Shown here one piece after another: positions 1 through 7,117 of a stretch of DNA of 64,000 bases (its first letter is position 1; each line of letters begins with the position of its first letter). The stretch is from a bacterium. GTDB taxonomy: Bacteria > RBG-13-66-14 > B26-G2 > WVWN01. The stretch is taken from the NCBI GenBank assembly GCA_035529855.1, contig DATKVX010000079.1, positions 22,845 to 86,844 on the forward strand, given 5' to 3'. A program made the position numbers and the translations under genes. The notes below the pieces were generated by a model, which was given only the letters and a program-made list of their open reading frames with translations, was not told where the DNA came from and searched no databases.

Positions 1-717
1 GCCGTTGACGCAGGTGAGGACCGGGTAGAGCAGCGTCGGCACTTCGCCCGGGTCGAATATCAAATCCATCTTCCCGGTCTGCGCGTCGACGACGTTGTCC
101 GCCCATTTCAGCGTTTCCAGCAGCCGCCGCGCGATCGCCATCTCGTCGAAATCTCGTGACGTCGAGGCGTCGTAATCGTAATGGTAGAACAGGTCGTCCT
201 CGGCGGTGCGCTGTACTATAACGGCGAAGTCGTAGCCGGTTCTATCCTGCGAGAGGTCCAGGCCGGCGGTATTGGCGATGCGCGTCCGGCCTACGACGCG
301 GTCTACCTCGACGTCCACGACGTAACGGCGGTCGGCGCTCTTTAACATATCTACCGCTTGTTCGCCCAGCGCGACCATTACCTCGGGCGTAACCTTCGCC
401 GCGGCGTCGTCGAAAGTCTTAACGTCGCCGTACGCGGCGGTTCCGTCGGGGAGGTCGTACGGCGCTTGTCGGCCGAACCTCGCCGCGGCCAGCGCGTTTT
501 CTACGACGGCGTCAACGTCGCCTAAGTCGGTGGTGCTGGCGTAGCCGACGCGGCCGCCGACGAAAGCGCGCAAACCGACGCCCCGGCCGTTTACTATCGC
601 CGCCTGGTGCAGCTCGCCGGCCTTGAATTCCACGCGGGTGGTCTCGTGCTCGCTGAAGATTACTTCCGCCCTATCGGCTTTGCGGCCGACGCGTTCCAGT
701 ATTTCTTCTACGACCAC
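1..717 (-). CDS. tldE: TldE/PmbA-family metallopeptidase homologue, partial (C-terminus beyond window)
   Basis: The gene runs off the left edge; 239 codons are visible. It uses a GTG start at 717, two bases after the TAA stop of tldD, so the two are translationally coupled. The visible protein has the PmbA/TldE N-terminal domain: a segment reading VEFKAGELHQAAIVNGRG, then GVGLRAF and GYASTTDL, parallel to the start of TldD next to it. In the known family, TldD and TldE form a heterodimer that degrades unfolded peptides and matures some peptide products. TldE lacks the metal ligands and TldD carries them. The metal-site region of this copy lies outside the window, so its status cannot be judged. 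Identification rests on the N-terminal domain plus the tldD neighbour. Confidence 0.85.
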   Translation of the reverse strand, partial: MVVEEILERVGRKADRAEVIFSEHETTRVEFKAGELHQAAIVNGRGVGLRAFVGGRVGYASTTDLGDVDAVVENALAAARFGRQAPYDLPDGTAAYGDVKTFDDAAAKVTPEVMVALGEQAVDMLKSADRRYVVDVEVDRVVGRTRIANTAGLDLSQDRTGYDFAVIVQRTAEDDLFYHYDYDASTSRDFDEMAIARRLLETLKWADNVVDAQTGKMDLIFDPGEVPTLLYPVLTCVNG

Positions 718-719
718 CC

Positions 720-2081
720 TTATCGCCCTCCTATCTGGACGTCTTTGACCAGCATATGCGGGCCGCCGCTGGAGACGGGCAGCGGCGATTGCCCCCCCTT
801 GCCGCAGCCGCCCATGCCTTCTTCCGGCACGGTGAAGTCGTTCGCCACCGCGACGATGTTCTCCAGCGTGCGAAAGAGGTTGCCCTGGAGCTTGAGGTCG
901 CGGAGGTGTTTCGTCAACTTCCCGTTTTCTATTAAGTAGCCGTCTTCGGCGGTGAAAGTGAAGGTCTCGCCGCCGGTGCCGCCCTTCGCCCGGCGGGCGT
1001 ATATCCCTCGCGGCACCGACGCCAGCATTTCGTCGAAGCTTATCTCGCCGGGTTCGATATAAGTGGAGGTCATCCGAACCAGCGGCGCGAAGCGATAGTC
1101 GAGCGCCCGGGCGTTGCCGGTGGGTTGAACGTCCATGCGCGTCGCCGTCTCGCGGTCGTGCAGCAAGCCCGTCAAAACGCCGTCCCGGATGAGGTATTTT
1201 TTTCGGCCGCGGACCCCCTCGTCGTCGTACGGGACGTAGCCGTAATGGCCCTCGTAGTTTGCGTCGTCGACGATGGAGAGGACCTCCGAGCCGAAGCGGC
1301 GCCCCGGCGTCATTATCTCGCGCAGCTTTTCGTCTTGGGCCACGTCGTCGGCCTCCGCGGCGTGGCCGAACGCCTCGTGCGCGAAGACGCCGGTGAGGAC
1401 CGGGTCGGTAATGACGTCGTACGTACCTCCCGTTACCGGTTCCGCGTCGAGCAACGTCGCGGCGTGCGCCGCCAGCTCTTCCACTTCCGCTTCGCGCCCC
1501 AGTACGTGGTCGAAGCCGACTACGCCGCCGTAGTTGTGGATGGCCATTTGGACTACGCCGCCTTCGCTGGCTATGGGCCTGAGCGCAAGGCCGAGGCGCG
1601 GCGTTTTTACGGATACCGCCGCACCCTCGGTATTGGCGAAAACGCGGTGGTCGTAGAAGTCGCGGTACCGCGTATCGGTGGACGGGATGCGGTCGTGGCT
1701 CAGCAGGATGTCGTTATACTTGGAGACGACGGCGACCTTTTCGTCGAGGTCGACGCGGTGCGCGGGCCGGGGCACGTCGACGTCGACGTCGTCAACGTTG
1801 ACTTCCGCCGGCGCGAACCCGCCGAAGGTCCCGGCTTTGACTTTCGCCAAGGTTACGGCTTTCTCGAGATACTCGGCCGCGCGCTCGAGGTCTTCGAACG
1901 ACGCGACGCCGAATTGGCCTTTCACCAGCACCCGTACGAAGCCGCCGCGGCCGTTGTTCAGCGCTACGTCCTTCAAGCCGTCGCCGTCGAAGACGAGCAG
2001 CGTGGACGTGAATTCCTGGTAGCGGAATTCGGCGTAGTCGCACGGTGCGTTCGCGAGTACGCTTTGCAAATAGGATTTCAT
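720..2081 (-). CDS. tldD: TldD metallopeptidase
   Basis: A 453-residue protein of normal TldD length. The zinc motif HEAFGH is at residues 235-240, followed by AEAD, which fits the family HExxxH site. A Cys in the segment EGMGGCGKGGQ near residue 430 matches the conserved third ligand region. The N-terminal half (about 1-120) is the shared TldD/PmbA fold, the rest the catalytic domain. TldD works with TldE as a cytoplasmic zinc protease that threads short or unfolded peptides. It lies directly upstream of tldE (TAA then GTG two bases later) and seven bases after a TPR lipoprotein gene, at the distal end of the long minus-strand operon. Motifs and partner gene make the call firm. Confidence 0.95.
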   Translation of the reverse strand: MKSYLQSVLANAPCDYAEFRYQEFTSTLLVFDGDGLKDVALNNGRGGFVRVLVKGQFGVASFEDLERAAEYLEKAVTLAKVKAGTFGGFAPAEVNVDDVDVDVPRPAHRVDLDEKVAVVSKYNDILLSHDRIPSTDTRYRDFYDHRVFANTEGAAVSVKTPRLGLALRPIASEGGVVQMAIHNYGGVVGFDHVLGREAEVEELAAHAATLLDAEPVTGGTYDVITDPVLTGVFAHEAFGHAAEADDVAQDEKLREIMTPGRRFGSEVLSIVDDANYEGHYGYVPYDDEGVRGRKKYLIRDGVLTGLLHDRETATRMDVQPTGNARALDYRFAPLVRMTSTYIEPGEISFDEMLASVPRGIYARRAKGGTGGETFTFTAEDGYLIENGKLTKHLRDLKLQGNLFRTLENIVAVANDFTVPEEGMGGCGKGGQSPLPVSSGGPHMLVKDVQIGGR

Positions 2082-2087
2082 ACGCCG

Positions 2088-2468
2088 TCAGTTCTCCTCG
2101 TCCGGGGTAGCCTCTTCGCCGCCGGGGGGTTTATATTCCCACAGGTGCGCGTCGGTGAACTCGCGGAGGTTCCGGCGGTAGGTATCGTTACCCGGGTCTA
2201 GTTCCGCCGCTTTGCGGTATTCGTCGTACGCCTCTTCAAGCTTACTCTGCGCTTCTAATGCTACGGCGAGGTTGTTATGAAGGCGAGCGTCTTCCGGGTC
2301 TTCGGCCAGCGCTTGGCGCAGCCGGTACTCCGCCTCGCGCCAGAGCCCTACTTCCTGGGCTTTAATCGCGAAGCGGTTGTAGTCGCGGGTCGTTACGCGC
2401 CACGGAGATTTACAGCTCGCCCCGGCGATGACAAGCGTTGCCGCCAACGTCAAAAAATATATTCTCAT
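2088..2468 (-). CDS. Small TPR lipoprotein-like secreted protein
   Basis: A 126-residue protein with an N-terminal hydrophobic signal (MRIYFLTLAATLVIAGASC). The Cys at residue 19 sits after Gly-Ala-Ser, a weak lipobox, so it may be a lipoprotein. The mature part holds about two tetratricopeptide repeats: one around EVGLWREAEYRLRQAL and one around NNLAVALEAQSKLEEAY with the spacing PEDARLH. It probably acts as a periplasmic or membrane-anchored adaptor. It lies between amrS and tldD in the same direction, with 7 bases to tldD, so it is likely co-transcribed. No specific function can be assigned. Confidence 0.7.
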   Translation of the reverse strand: MRIYFLTLAATLVIAGASCKSPWRVTTRDYNRFAIKAQEVGLWREAEYRLRQALAEDPEDARLHNNLAVALEAQSKLEEAYDEYRKAAELDPGNDTYRRNLREFTDAHLWEYKPPGGEEATPDEEN

Positions 2469-2496
2469 ATCATCCCTGCGCGGCCGAACGTCGCAG

Positions 2497-3501
2497 CTAT
2501 AATACGATCTCGCTGGGTCGGCCGCAATTATTACAATTCCCGTCTTTCAGGCCGACGACCTTTACGCGGTAGCCTTCGCGGTTCACGAGGAGGTTTCCAC
2601 AACGGGGGCAGTTCGTATCGGTCCCGCCTATCCCGGCGACGTTGCCCAGGTACACGTAGTAAAGGTCGCGGTCGGCTATTTCCTTGGCGCGGAGGAGAAC
2701 GTGGGTCGGCGTGGGCGGCACGTCCATTTTGTAGTGAGGGAAGTACCGGGATAAATGCACCGGCGTATCGCGCCCCAGGTTATCGGCAACCCACTTGACG
2801 AAGGCGGCGACGTCGTCCTCGCCGTCGTTTAGGCCCGTTACCAGGAGGTGGGTGATTTCCAAATGAAGCCGTTCTTTGAAGACGACGGCGGTGCGTAGAA
2901 CGGGTTCCAATCTCCCGCCGCAGTAGTCGCGGTAGAATTCGTCCGACAGCGATTTGACGTCGACGTTCGCGGCGTCGAGAAAAGTTGCTATCTCGCGGGC
3001 AGGTGCTTCTTCCAGGAAGCCGTTGGTCACGGCGACGTTGTATAGGCCGCGGTCGCGTGCCGCTTGGCAGGCGTCGCGGACGTATTCCCACCAGACGAGC
3101 GGTTCGGTGTAGGTATACGCGATTCCGGGCGAATCGTGAGCCGCGGCCAGTTGGGCTACGGCTTCCGCGGAGAGGTAGTGGACCGCCGTTTTATCCTGGG
3201 ATATCTGGTAGTTCTGGCACCCGCGGCAGCGCAGGTTGCAGCCGTTGGGGCCGATCGACAACACGTAATCGCCGGGGTGGAAGTGATAGATGGGTTTTTT
3301 CTCGATGGGGTCGATAGCGGTCGAGGCGAGCTCGCCGTAGGCCGCGGCGTAGAGGACCCCTCCCCGGTTTTGCCGCAAGTTACATTCTCCGCGGTCGCCG
3401 TCGCTTATCACGCAACGTTGGGGGCAGAGGTCGCATTTTACGCGACCGTCGCTTACGGCGTGCCAGAACGACGCCTCGACTGCTTGCCGGTTCGGTTTCA
3501 T
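2497..3501 (-). CDS. amrS: AmmeMemoRadiSam-type radical SAM enzyme
   Basis: A 334-residue radical SAM protein. The cluster motif C88-x3-C92-x2-C95 (CNLRCRGCQN) is preceded by an N-terminal Cys set (CDLCPQRC, GECNLRQN) and followed by a C-terminal zinc-ribbon-like tail with CPRCG and CNNCG. This layout is typical of the AmrS/pyruvate-formate-lyase-activating-like family found in AmmeMemoRadiSam gene sets. I chose the ATG at 3501 because it overlaps the upstream stop as ATGA; a longer reading upstream has a low-complexity Arg-rich N-terminus that is just the other frame of the preceding gene. The usual AMMECR1 and Memo partners are not next to it. The substrate is unknown. Confidence 0.85.
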   Translation of the reverse strand: MKPNRQAVEASFWHAVSDGRVKCDLCPQRCVISDGDRGECNLRQNRGGVLYAAAYGELASTAIDPIEKKPIYHFHPGDYVLSIGPNGCNLRCRGCQNYQISQDKTAVHYLSAEAVAQLAAAHDSPGIAYTYTEPLVWWEYVRDACQAARDRGLYNVAVTNGFLEEAPAREIATFLDAANVDVKSLSDEFYRDYCGGRLEPVLRTAVVFKERLHLEITHLLVTGLNDGEDDVAAFVKWVADNLGRDTPVHLSRYFPHYKMDVPPTPTHVLLRAKEIADRDLYYVYLGNVAGIGGTDTNCPRCGNLLVNREGYRVKVVGLKDGNCNNCGRPSEIVL

Positions 3502-3998
3502 TTCGTCAGCGTCTCGTAGTACGGTTGGGCCCACCTTTTGCGTTCCGGGTCGAGCATGTTCGCGAAAGCTCGTTCCGCCTCTTTTCGGGCGTACGCCATT
3601 TCGTCTCGCATGTCGCCTCCCCCTTCGCGGCCGGACAGGTATATGACGCGGGAGTACGTTTGGTAGACGGAGTACCACAACAGAAAAGCTACGAGGTTAT
3701 CGCCGCGCCCGGCGAAGTAAGGAGCGTACTGCTGCGACGTACCGATGTCGGTATTGGCGGCCAGCGCCTCTACGACCCGGGCTTGTACGTCTTCCGACGC
3801 GTCGTCTACCGCGGCCGCCAGCGCTTCGATATCGTCGCCCGACAACCCTTGGGCCAAGGCTTTCGTCAATAGCTCTTGGGCCGCCCGCGCCCTCTTCTCG
3901 GCGTCTCGGCTGTCGAGCTCTTTGGCCCAGTTTTTTGCCCCGGCCCACGTCGCCGCGAGGACGCTGAACGCGAGTACGGCCATAATACACCTTCTCAT
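3498..3998 (-). CDS. Secreted HEAT-repeat-like protein
   Basis: A 166-residue protein beginning with a signal peptide (MRRCIMAVLAFSVLAATWAGA, probable cleavage after AGA). The mature N-terminal half reads as short amphipathic helices (RDAEKRARAAQELL, SGDDIEALAAAVDDAS, VQARVVEALAAN) with the character of HEAT repeats; the C-terminal half is rich in aromatic residues. It is probably periplasmic and binds another protein. Its stop overlaps the amrS start by ATGA, so the pair is coupled. I recognise no named family, and the HEAT assignment is by pattern only. Confidence 0.65.
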   Translation of the reverse strand: MRRCIMAVLAFSVLAATWAGAKNWAKELDSRDAEKRARAAQELLTKALAQGLSGDDIEALAAAVDDASEDVQARVVEALAANTDIGTSQQYAPYFAGRGDNLVAFLLWYSVYQTYSRVIYLSGREGGGDMRDEMAYARKEAERAFANMLDPERKRWAQPYYETLTK

Positions 3999-4045
3999 TC
4001 CACGACTCCCGAATAGTTTAATTACCGGGGTTACTTTTCGCCGGC

Positions 4046-5488
4046 TCAGAGGATATATTTCGCGAGGTCTTCGTCGCCCGCCAGCGCCGCCAGCTTCCGG
4101 TCGACGTACTCCTCGTCGACGGTGGCGCGTAAAACTTTCTTTTCGGGCGCGTCGAAGGAGAGGTCCTCCAAGAGCGTCTCCATCACGGTGTGGAGCCGGC
4201 GCGCCCCGATATTCTCTAACTTCTCGTTGAGCGTTTGTGATATCTCGGCTATTTTACGTAGTGCGGCGTCCTCGAAGTGCAGGTCGACGCCCTCCGTCGA
4301 CAGCAGCGCCCGGTATTGTTTTACGAGGGCGGTCTTGGGTTGCGTTAGGATCTTATAGAAGTCGTCGGCCGTTAAATTCTTCAGCTCGACGCGTATGGGG
4401 AAACGCCCCTGCAGCTCCGGCACGAGGTCCGACGGTTTGGCCACGTGGAAAGCGCCGGCGGCGATGAAGAGGATGTGGTCGGTACGCACCATCCCGTACT
4501 TGGTGTTTACGGAGCAACCCTCGACGATGGGCAGGAGGTCGCGCTGGACGCCCTCGCGCGAGACGTCCGGGCCGGTGGTGGTTTTGGGCCCTACGATTTT
4601 ATCGAGCTCGTCGACGAAGACGATCCCCGATTGCTCCATACGCTCCAGGCCGAGGTTAACGGCCTTATCCATGTCTACCAGTTTCGCCGCCTCTTCCTCG
4701 GTTAGGATATCCAGGGCTTCGGCCGCGGTCACTTTACGGGTAGCGGTTTTTTTGGGCAGGAATTGGTTGAATATCTCGCCGAGGTTCATGTCCATCTCTT
4801 CGAAACCCTGGCCGGTGAAGACTTCGACGGTGGGCGATATTTTGGCTTCGACTTCGATTTCGACGGTCCGCTCGTCCAGTTCGCCGCTGTGCAGCTTCTG
4901 CCTAAGGACCTCGCGCGCGCGTTCGTACTTGCGCCGTTCGGCCTCTTTCTTCTGCTCGAGCTCGGGCGGGGGCCCTACCGGGATGGCGGCCGTCCCCCCG
5001 AACGTGCCGCGCGTTTTCATAGCGGGGCCGGGTTCGCCCGGGGGCGCGGGCGGCGGCGGCAACAATATATCGAGTAGGTGCTCCTCGGAGACGTCCGCCG
5101 CCCGTTCTTCCACCTCGGCCATGAGTTCTTCGCGGACGGCGGACACGGCGACGTCCGCCAGGTCGCGGATGATGGCGTCCACGTCGCGTCCCACGTAGCC
5201 CACTTCCGTGAACTTCGACGCCTCGATCTTGACGAAGGGCGCGTTGGCGAGGCGCGCCAGCCGGCGTGCGATCTCGGTCTTGCCTACGCCGGTGGGGCCT
5301 ATCATAATGATATTTTTCGGCGCGATGTCTTCGGCGATTTCGGGGGGGAGTTGGCGCCGCCGCCACCGGTTGCGCAACGCTATGGCTACCGCTTTCTTGG
5401 CGGCATCCTGGCCTACGACGTACTTGTCGAGTTCTTCGACGATTTGACGCGGGGTAAGTTCCCTTTTTTTTCCGTCGTGTGTCGTCAT
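4046..5488 (-). CDS. hslU: HslU (ClpY), ATPase subunit of the HslUV protease
   Basis: A 480-residue AAA+ unfoldase of the expected size. The Walker A GPTGVGKT is at residues 64-71, followed by the HslU signature around [14 protein letters not shown] Pro/Gly-rich I-domain insertion lies at roughly 130-200, and the Walker B FVDELDKI is near residue 295. The C-terminus ends LAKYIL, like the tail that docks into HslV and activates it. HslU normally unfolds substrates for the HslV peptidase, and hslV is usually the immediate upstream gene. Here the upstream neighbour is an outer-membrane barrel gene seven bases away, and no hslV lies in the window. The intact tail suggests an HslV partner encoded elsewhere. 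Confidence 0.95.
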   Translation of the reverse strand: MTTHDGKKRELTPRQIVEELDKYVVGQDAAKKAVAIALRNRWRRRQLPPEIAEDIAPKNIIMIGPTGVGKTEIARRLARLANAPFVKIEASKFTEVGYVGRDVDAIIRDLADVAVSAVREELMAEVEERAADVSEEHLLDILLPPPPAPPGEPGPAMKTRGTFGGTAAIPVGPPPELEQKKEAERRKYERAREVLRQKLHSGELDERTVEIEVEAKISPTVEVFTGQGFEEMDMNLGEIFNQFLPKKTATRKVTAAEALDILTEEEAAKLVDMDKAVNLGLERMEQSGIVFVDELDKIVGPKTTTGPDVSREGVQRDLLPIVEGCSVNTKYGMVRTDHILFIAAGAFHVAKPSDLVPELQGRFPIRVELKNLTADDFYKILTQPKTALVKQYRALLSTEGVDLHFEDAALRKIAEISQTLNEKLENIGARRLHTVMETLLEDLSFDAPEKKVLRATVDEEYVDRKLAALAGDEDLAKYIL

Positions 5489-5494
5489 TTCTTT

Positions 5495-7117
5495 TTAGAA
5501 GACCAGGTTTAAGCCGGCGTTGAAAGACCTTCCCGGCGCCAATACGCCGGCGGCGTCGTAATACTTTACGTCCGTGACATTGTAGGCCGCGGCCGTGACC
5601 GATATGCCCGGGTTGAGCCGCAAGACCATACGCGCGTTGGGGACCCACGCCGCGGCGAGCGGCGCGGCCGCGCTCGGCGCGGCGTAACGTTCGCCCAGGA
5701 ACGTCCCCTCCACCGAAGCGGCGTGGCCCGGGCCGAATTTAAACGTCAAGCCGGCCGTCCCTTCGTACGCCGGCAAGTACGGGAAGTGGCTTCCCGCCTC
5801 GCCGCGGAGGCGTGCGGTTTTGTATTCGGCGCCGGCGTAGTGCTCGACGCGCGCCAGCGTTATACGGTACGACGCGTCGGCGCCGCGGATAAGGCCCCGG
5901 CCGGGGTCGTAGTACGTTATACCGCCGAAGTGCGAGTCTGCGGCGGCGTACGCCCGACGGAAACGGTCCTCGTACGCCGCGGCCGTCAGGCGGACCAGGT
6001 TTCGGAAATGATAGCTCAGGCCTGCCCGTACGGCGAAGTATTTGTCCTCCACCGGGCGGAAGTCGGTAGGTACGGCGTAATCGCGGTGTACGTAAAGAGC
6101 GCGGAAACCCGGTACGTTCAGCTGCGGCCGGTAGTTGACGAAGCAGCCCCAACGCGACGTAAGGCGCAACAGCAGGCGGCCCCGCGGGTAGAAGCGGAAT
6201 TCGGGTTGGTCGCCGCGGAATAGATACCCGCCGAAACCGCCCTGTAAATAAAGCCGGTCGGCGATGGGGAAATCGTTTTCCAAACTCAGCTTGCCCGTAA
6301 GGAATCCTTGTTCGCGTCCTTCGACCTCGTAATTCTCTTGGCTTATCGTGAAGAAGCCGCGCGACAGGTTTTCGCCCAGCCAGAAGAAGTCGTAGCTCGA
6401 GTCCGCCTTTATTACCTGGTCGACGGCGTTCCGCGCGCCGTATTCGCCGTCCGTGAAGGTGCCCGAGACCTTGGTCGCGAATTTGGCCTTACCCCACAGA
6501 TTGCTCCGGAAACCGGCCGAGCCCTCGCCGCTGCGGGTCACGTTATCGCCCGCGTAGCCGGCGAAGCCAGCGTCGTTTTGGCGTAATTTTTCGGCGTTGC
6601 CTTCGTAATTGGCGGTGAAGCCGACGGTCGTGCCGGCCTGGTCCGAGAAAGCTACTTCGGCGTCGGCGCGTGTGTCGTCCTTATCGTACGCGCCTTCGCC
6701 GCTGGTTACACGTTTTTCGTCGAACGACGCCGCGGCGTCGACGAACTTTATTTCCCATCCCTGGAAGGCCGCGAGCTCCAGGCGACGGGCGGTCCCGCCG
6801 CTAACCTCGATTTCGGTGAGAGACCTCGAGCCGGTACGTCCGCCTTTGTGGTCCTGGGGGGCGGGGGTCGCTCCCCCTTCGAAAAGTTGCGGCACGGCTT
6901 CTCTAAACGCTTCGTTCCGCGCCGCGACGTAATCGTCGAACGACGGCGTCACGAAGCTCGGCGTGCTTTCTTCCCAGGCCAACCTTAAGTCGGCGTCCGC
7001 GAACGAGAACGGCGTCGTCGCGGCCGCGGCGGCAGAAGCGGCCAACGAGATAGACACCGCGTACGCCCGCGCGGTACGCGTCAGCGTCCGAGCTCCGCTT
7101 TCGCTTTGCGAACCCAT
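5495..7117 (-). CDS. Outer-membrane beta-barrel protein, TonB-receptor-barrel-like without a plug
   Basis: About 540 residues from the ATG at 7117. A signal peptide follows (Arg-containing n-region, then SISLAASAAAAA). The body alternates polar and aromatic residues in the manner of beta-strands, and the last strand ends in Phe (GLNLVF), the usual outer-membrane insertion signal. The final 40 residues (AAYNVTDVKYYD and on) resemble the C-terminal strands of TonB-dependent receptors, but no plug domain or TonB box is visible. The start is uncertain: a GTG at 7057 would avoid overlap with the upstream TPR gene but gives a signal lacking positive charge. It is probably coupled to the large TPR gene that it overlaps. 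The cargo is unknown. Confidence 0.7.
   Translation of the reverse strand: MGSQSESGARTLTRTARAYAVSISLAASAAAAATTPFSFADADLRLAWEESTPSFVTPSFDDYVAARNEAFREAVPQLFEGGATPAPQDHKGGRTGSRSLTEIEVSGGTARRLELAAFQGWEIKFVDAAASFDEKRVTSGEGAYDKDDTRADAEVAFSDQAGTTVGFTANYEGNAEKLRQNDAGFAGYAGDNVTRSGEGSAGFRSNLWGKAKFATKVSGTFTDGEYGARNAVDQVIKADSSYDFFWLGENLSRGFFTISQENYEVEGREQGFLTGKLSLENDFPIADRLYLQGGFGGYLFRGDQPEFRFYPRGRLLLRLTSRWGCFVNYRPQLNVPGFRALYVHRDYAVPTDFRPVEDKYFAVRAGLSYHFRNLVRLTAAAYEDRFRRAYAAADSHFGGITYYDPGRGLIRGADASYRITLARVEHYAGAEYKTARLRGEAGSHFPYLPAYEGTAGLTFKFGPGHAASVEGTFLGERYAAPSAAAPLAAAWVPNARMVLRLNPGISVTAAAYNVTDVKYYDAAGVLAPGRSFNAGLNLVF

Noticed and set aside
1125..2201. Long plus-strand open frame (358 codons) opposite tldD
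   Set aside because: It is antisense to a clear TldD protein, and its product is Val/Arg-rich without any domain; a codon-bias shadow.
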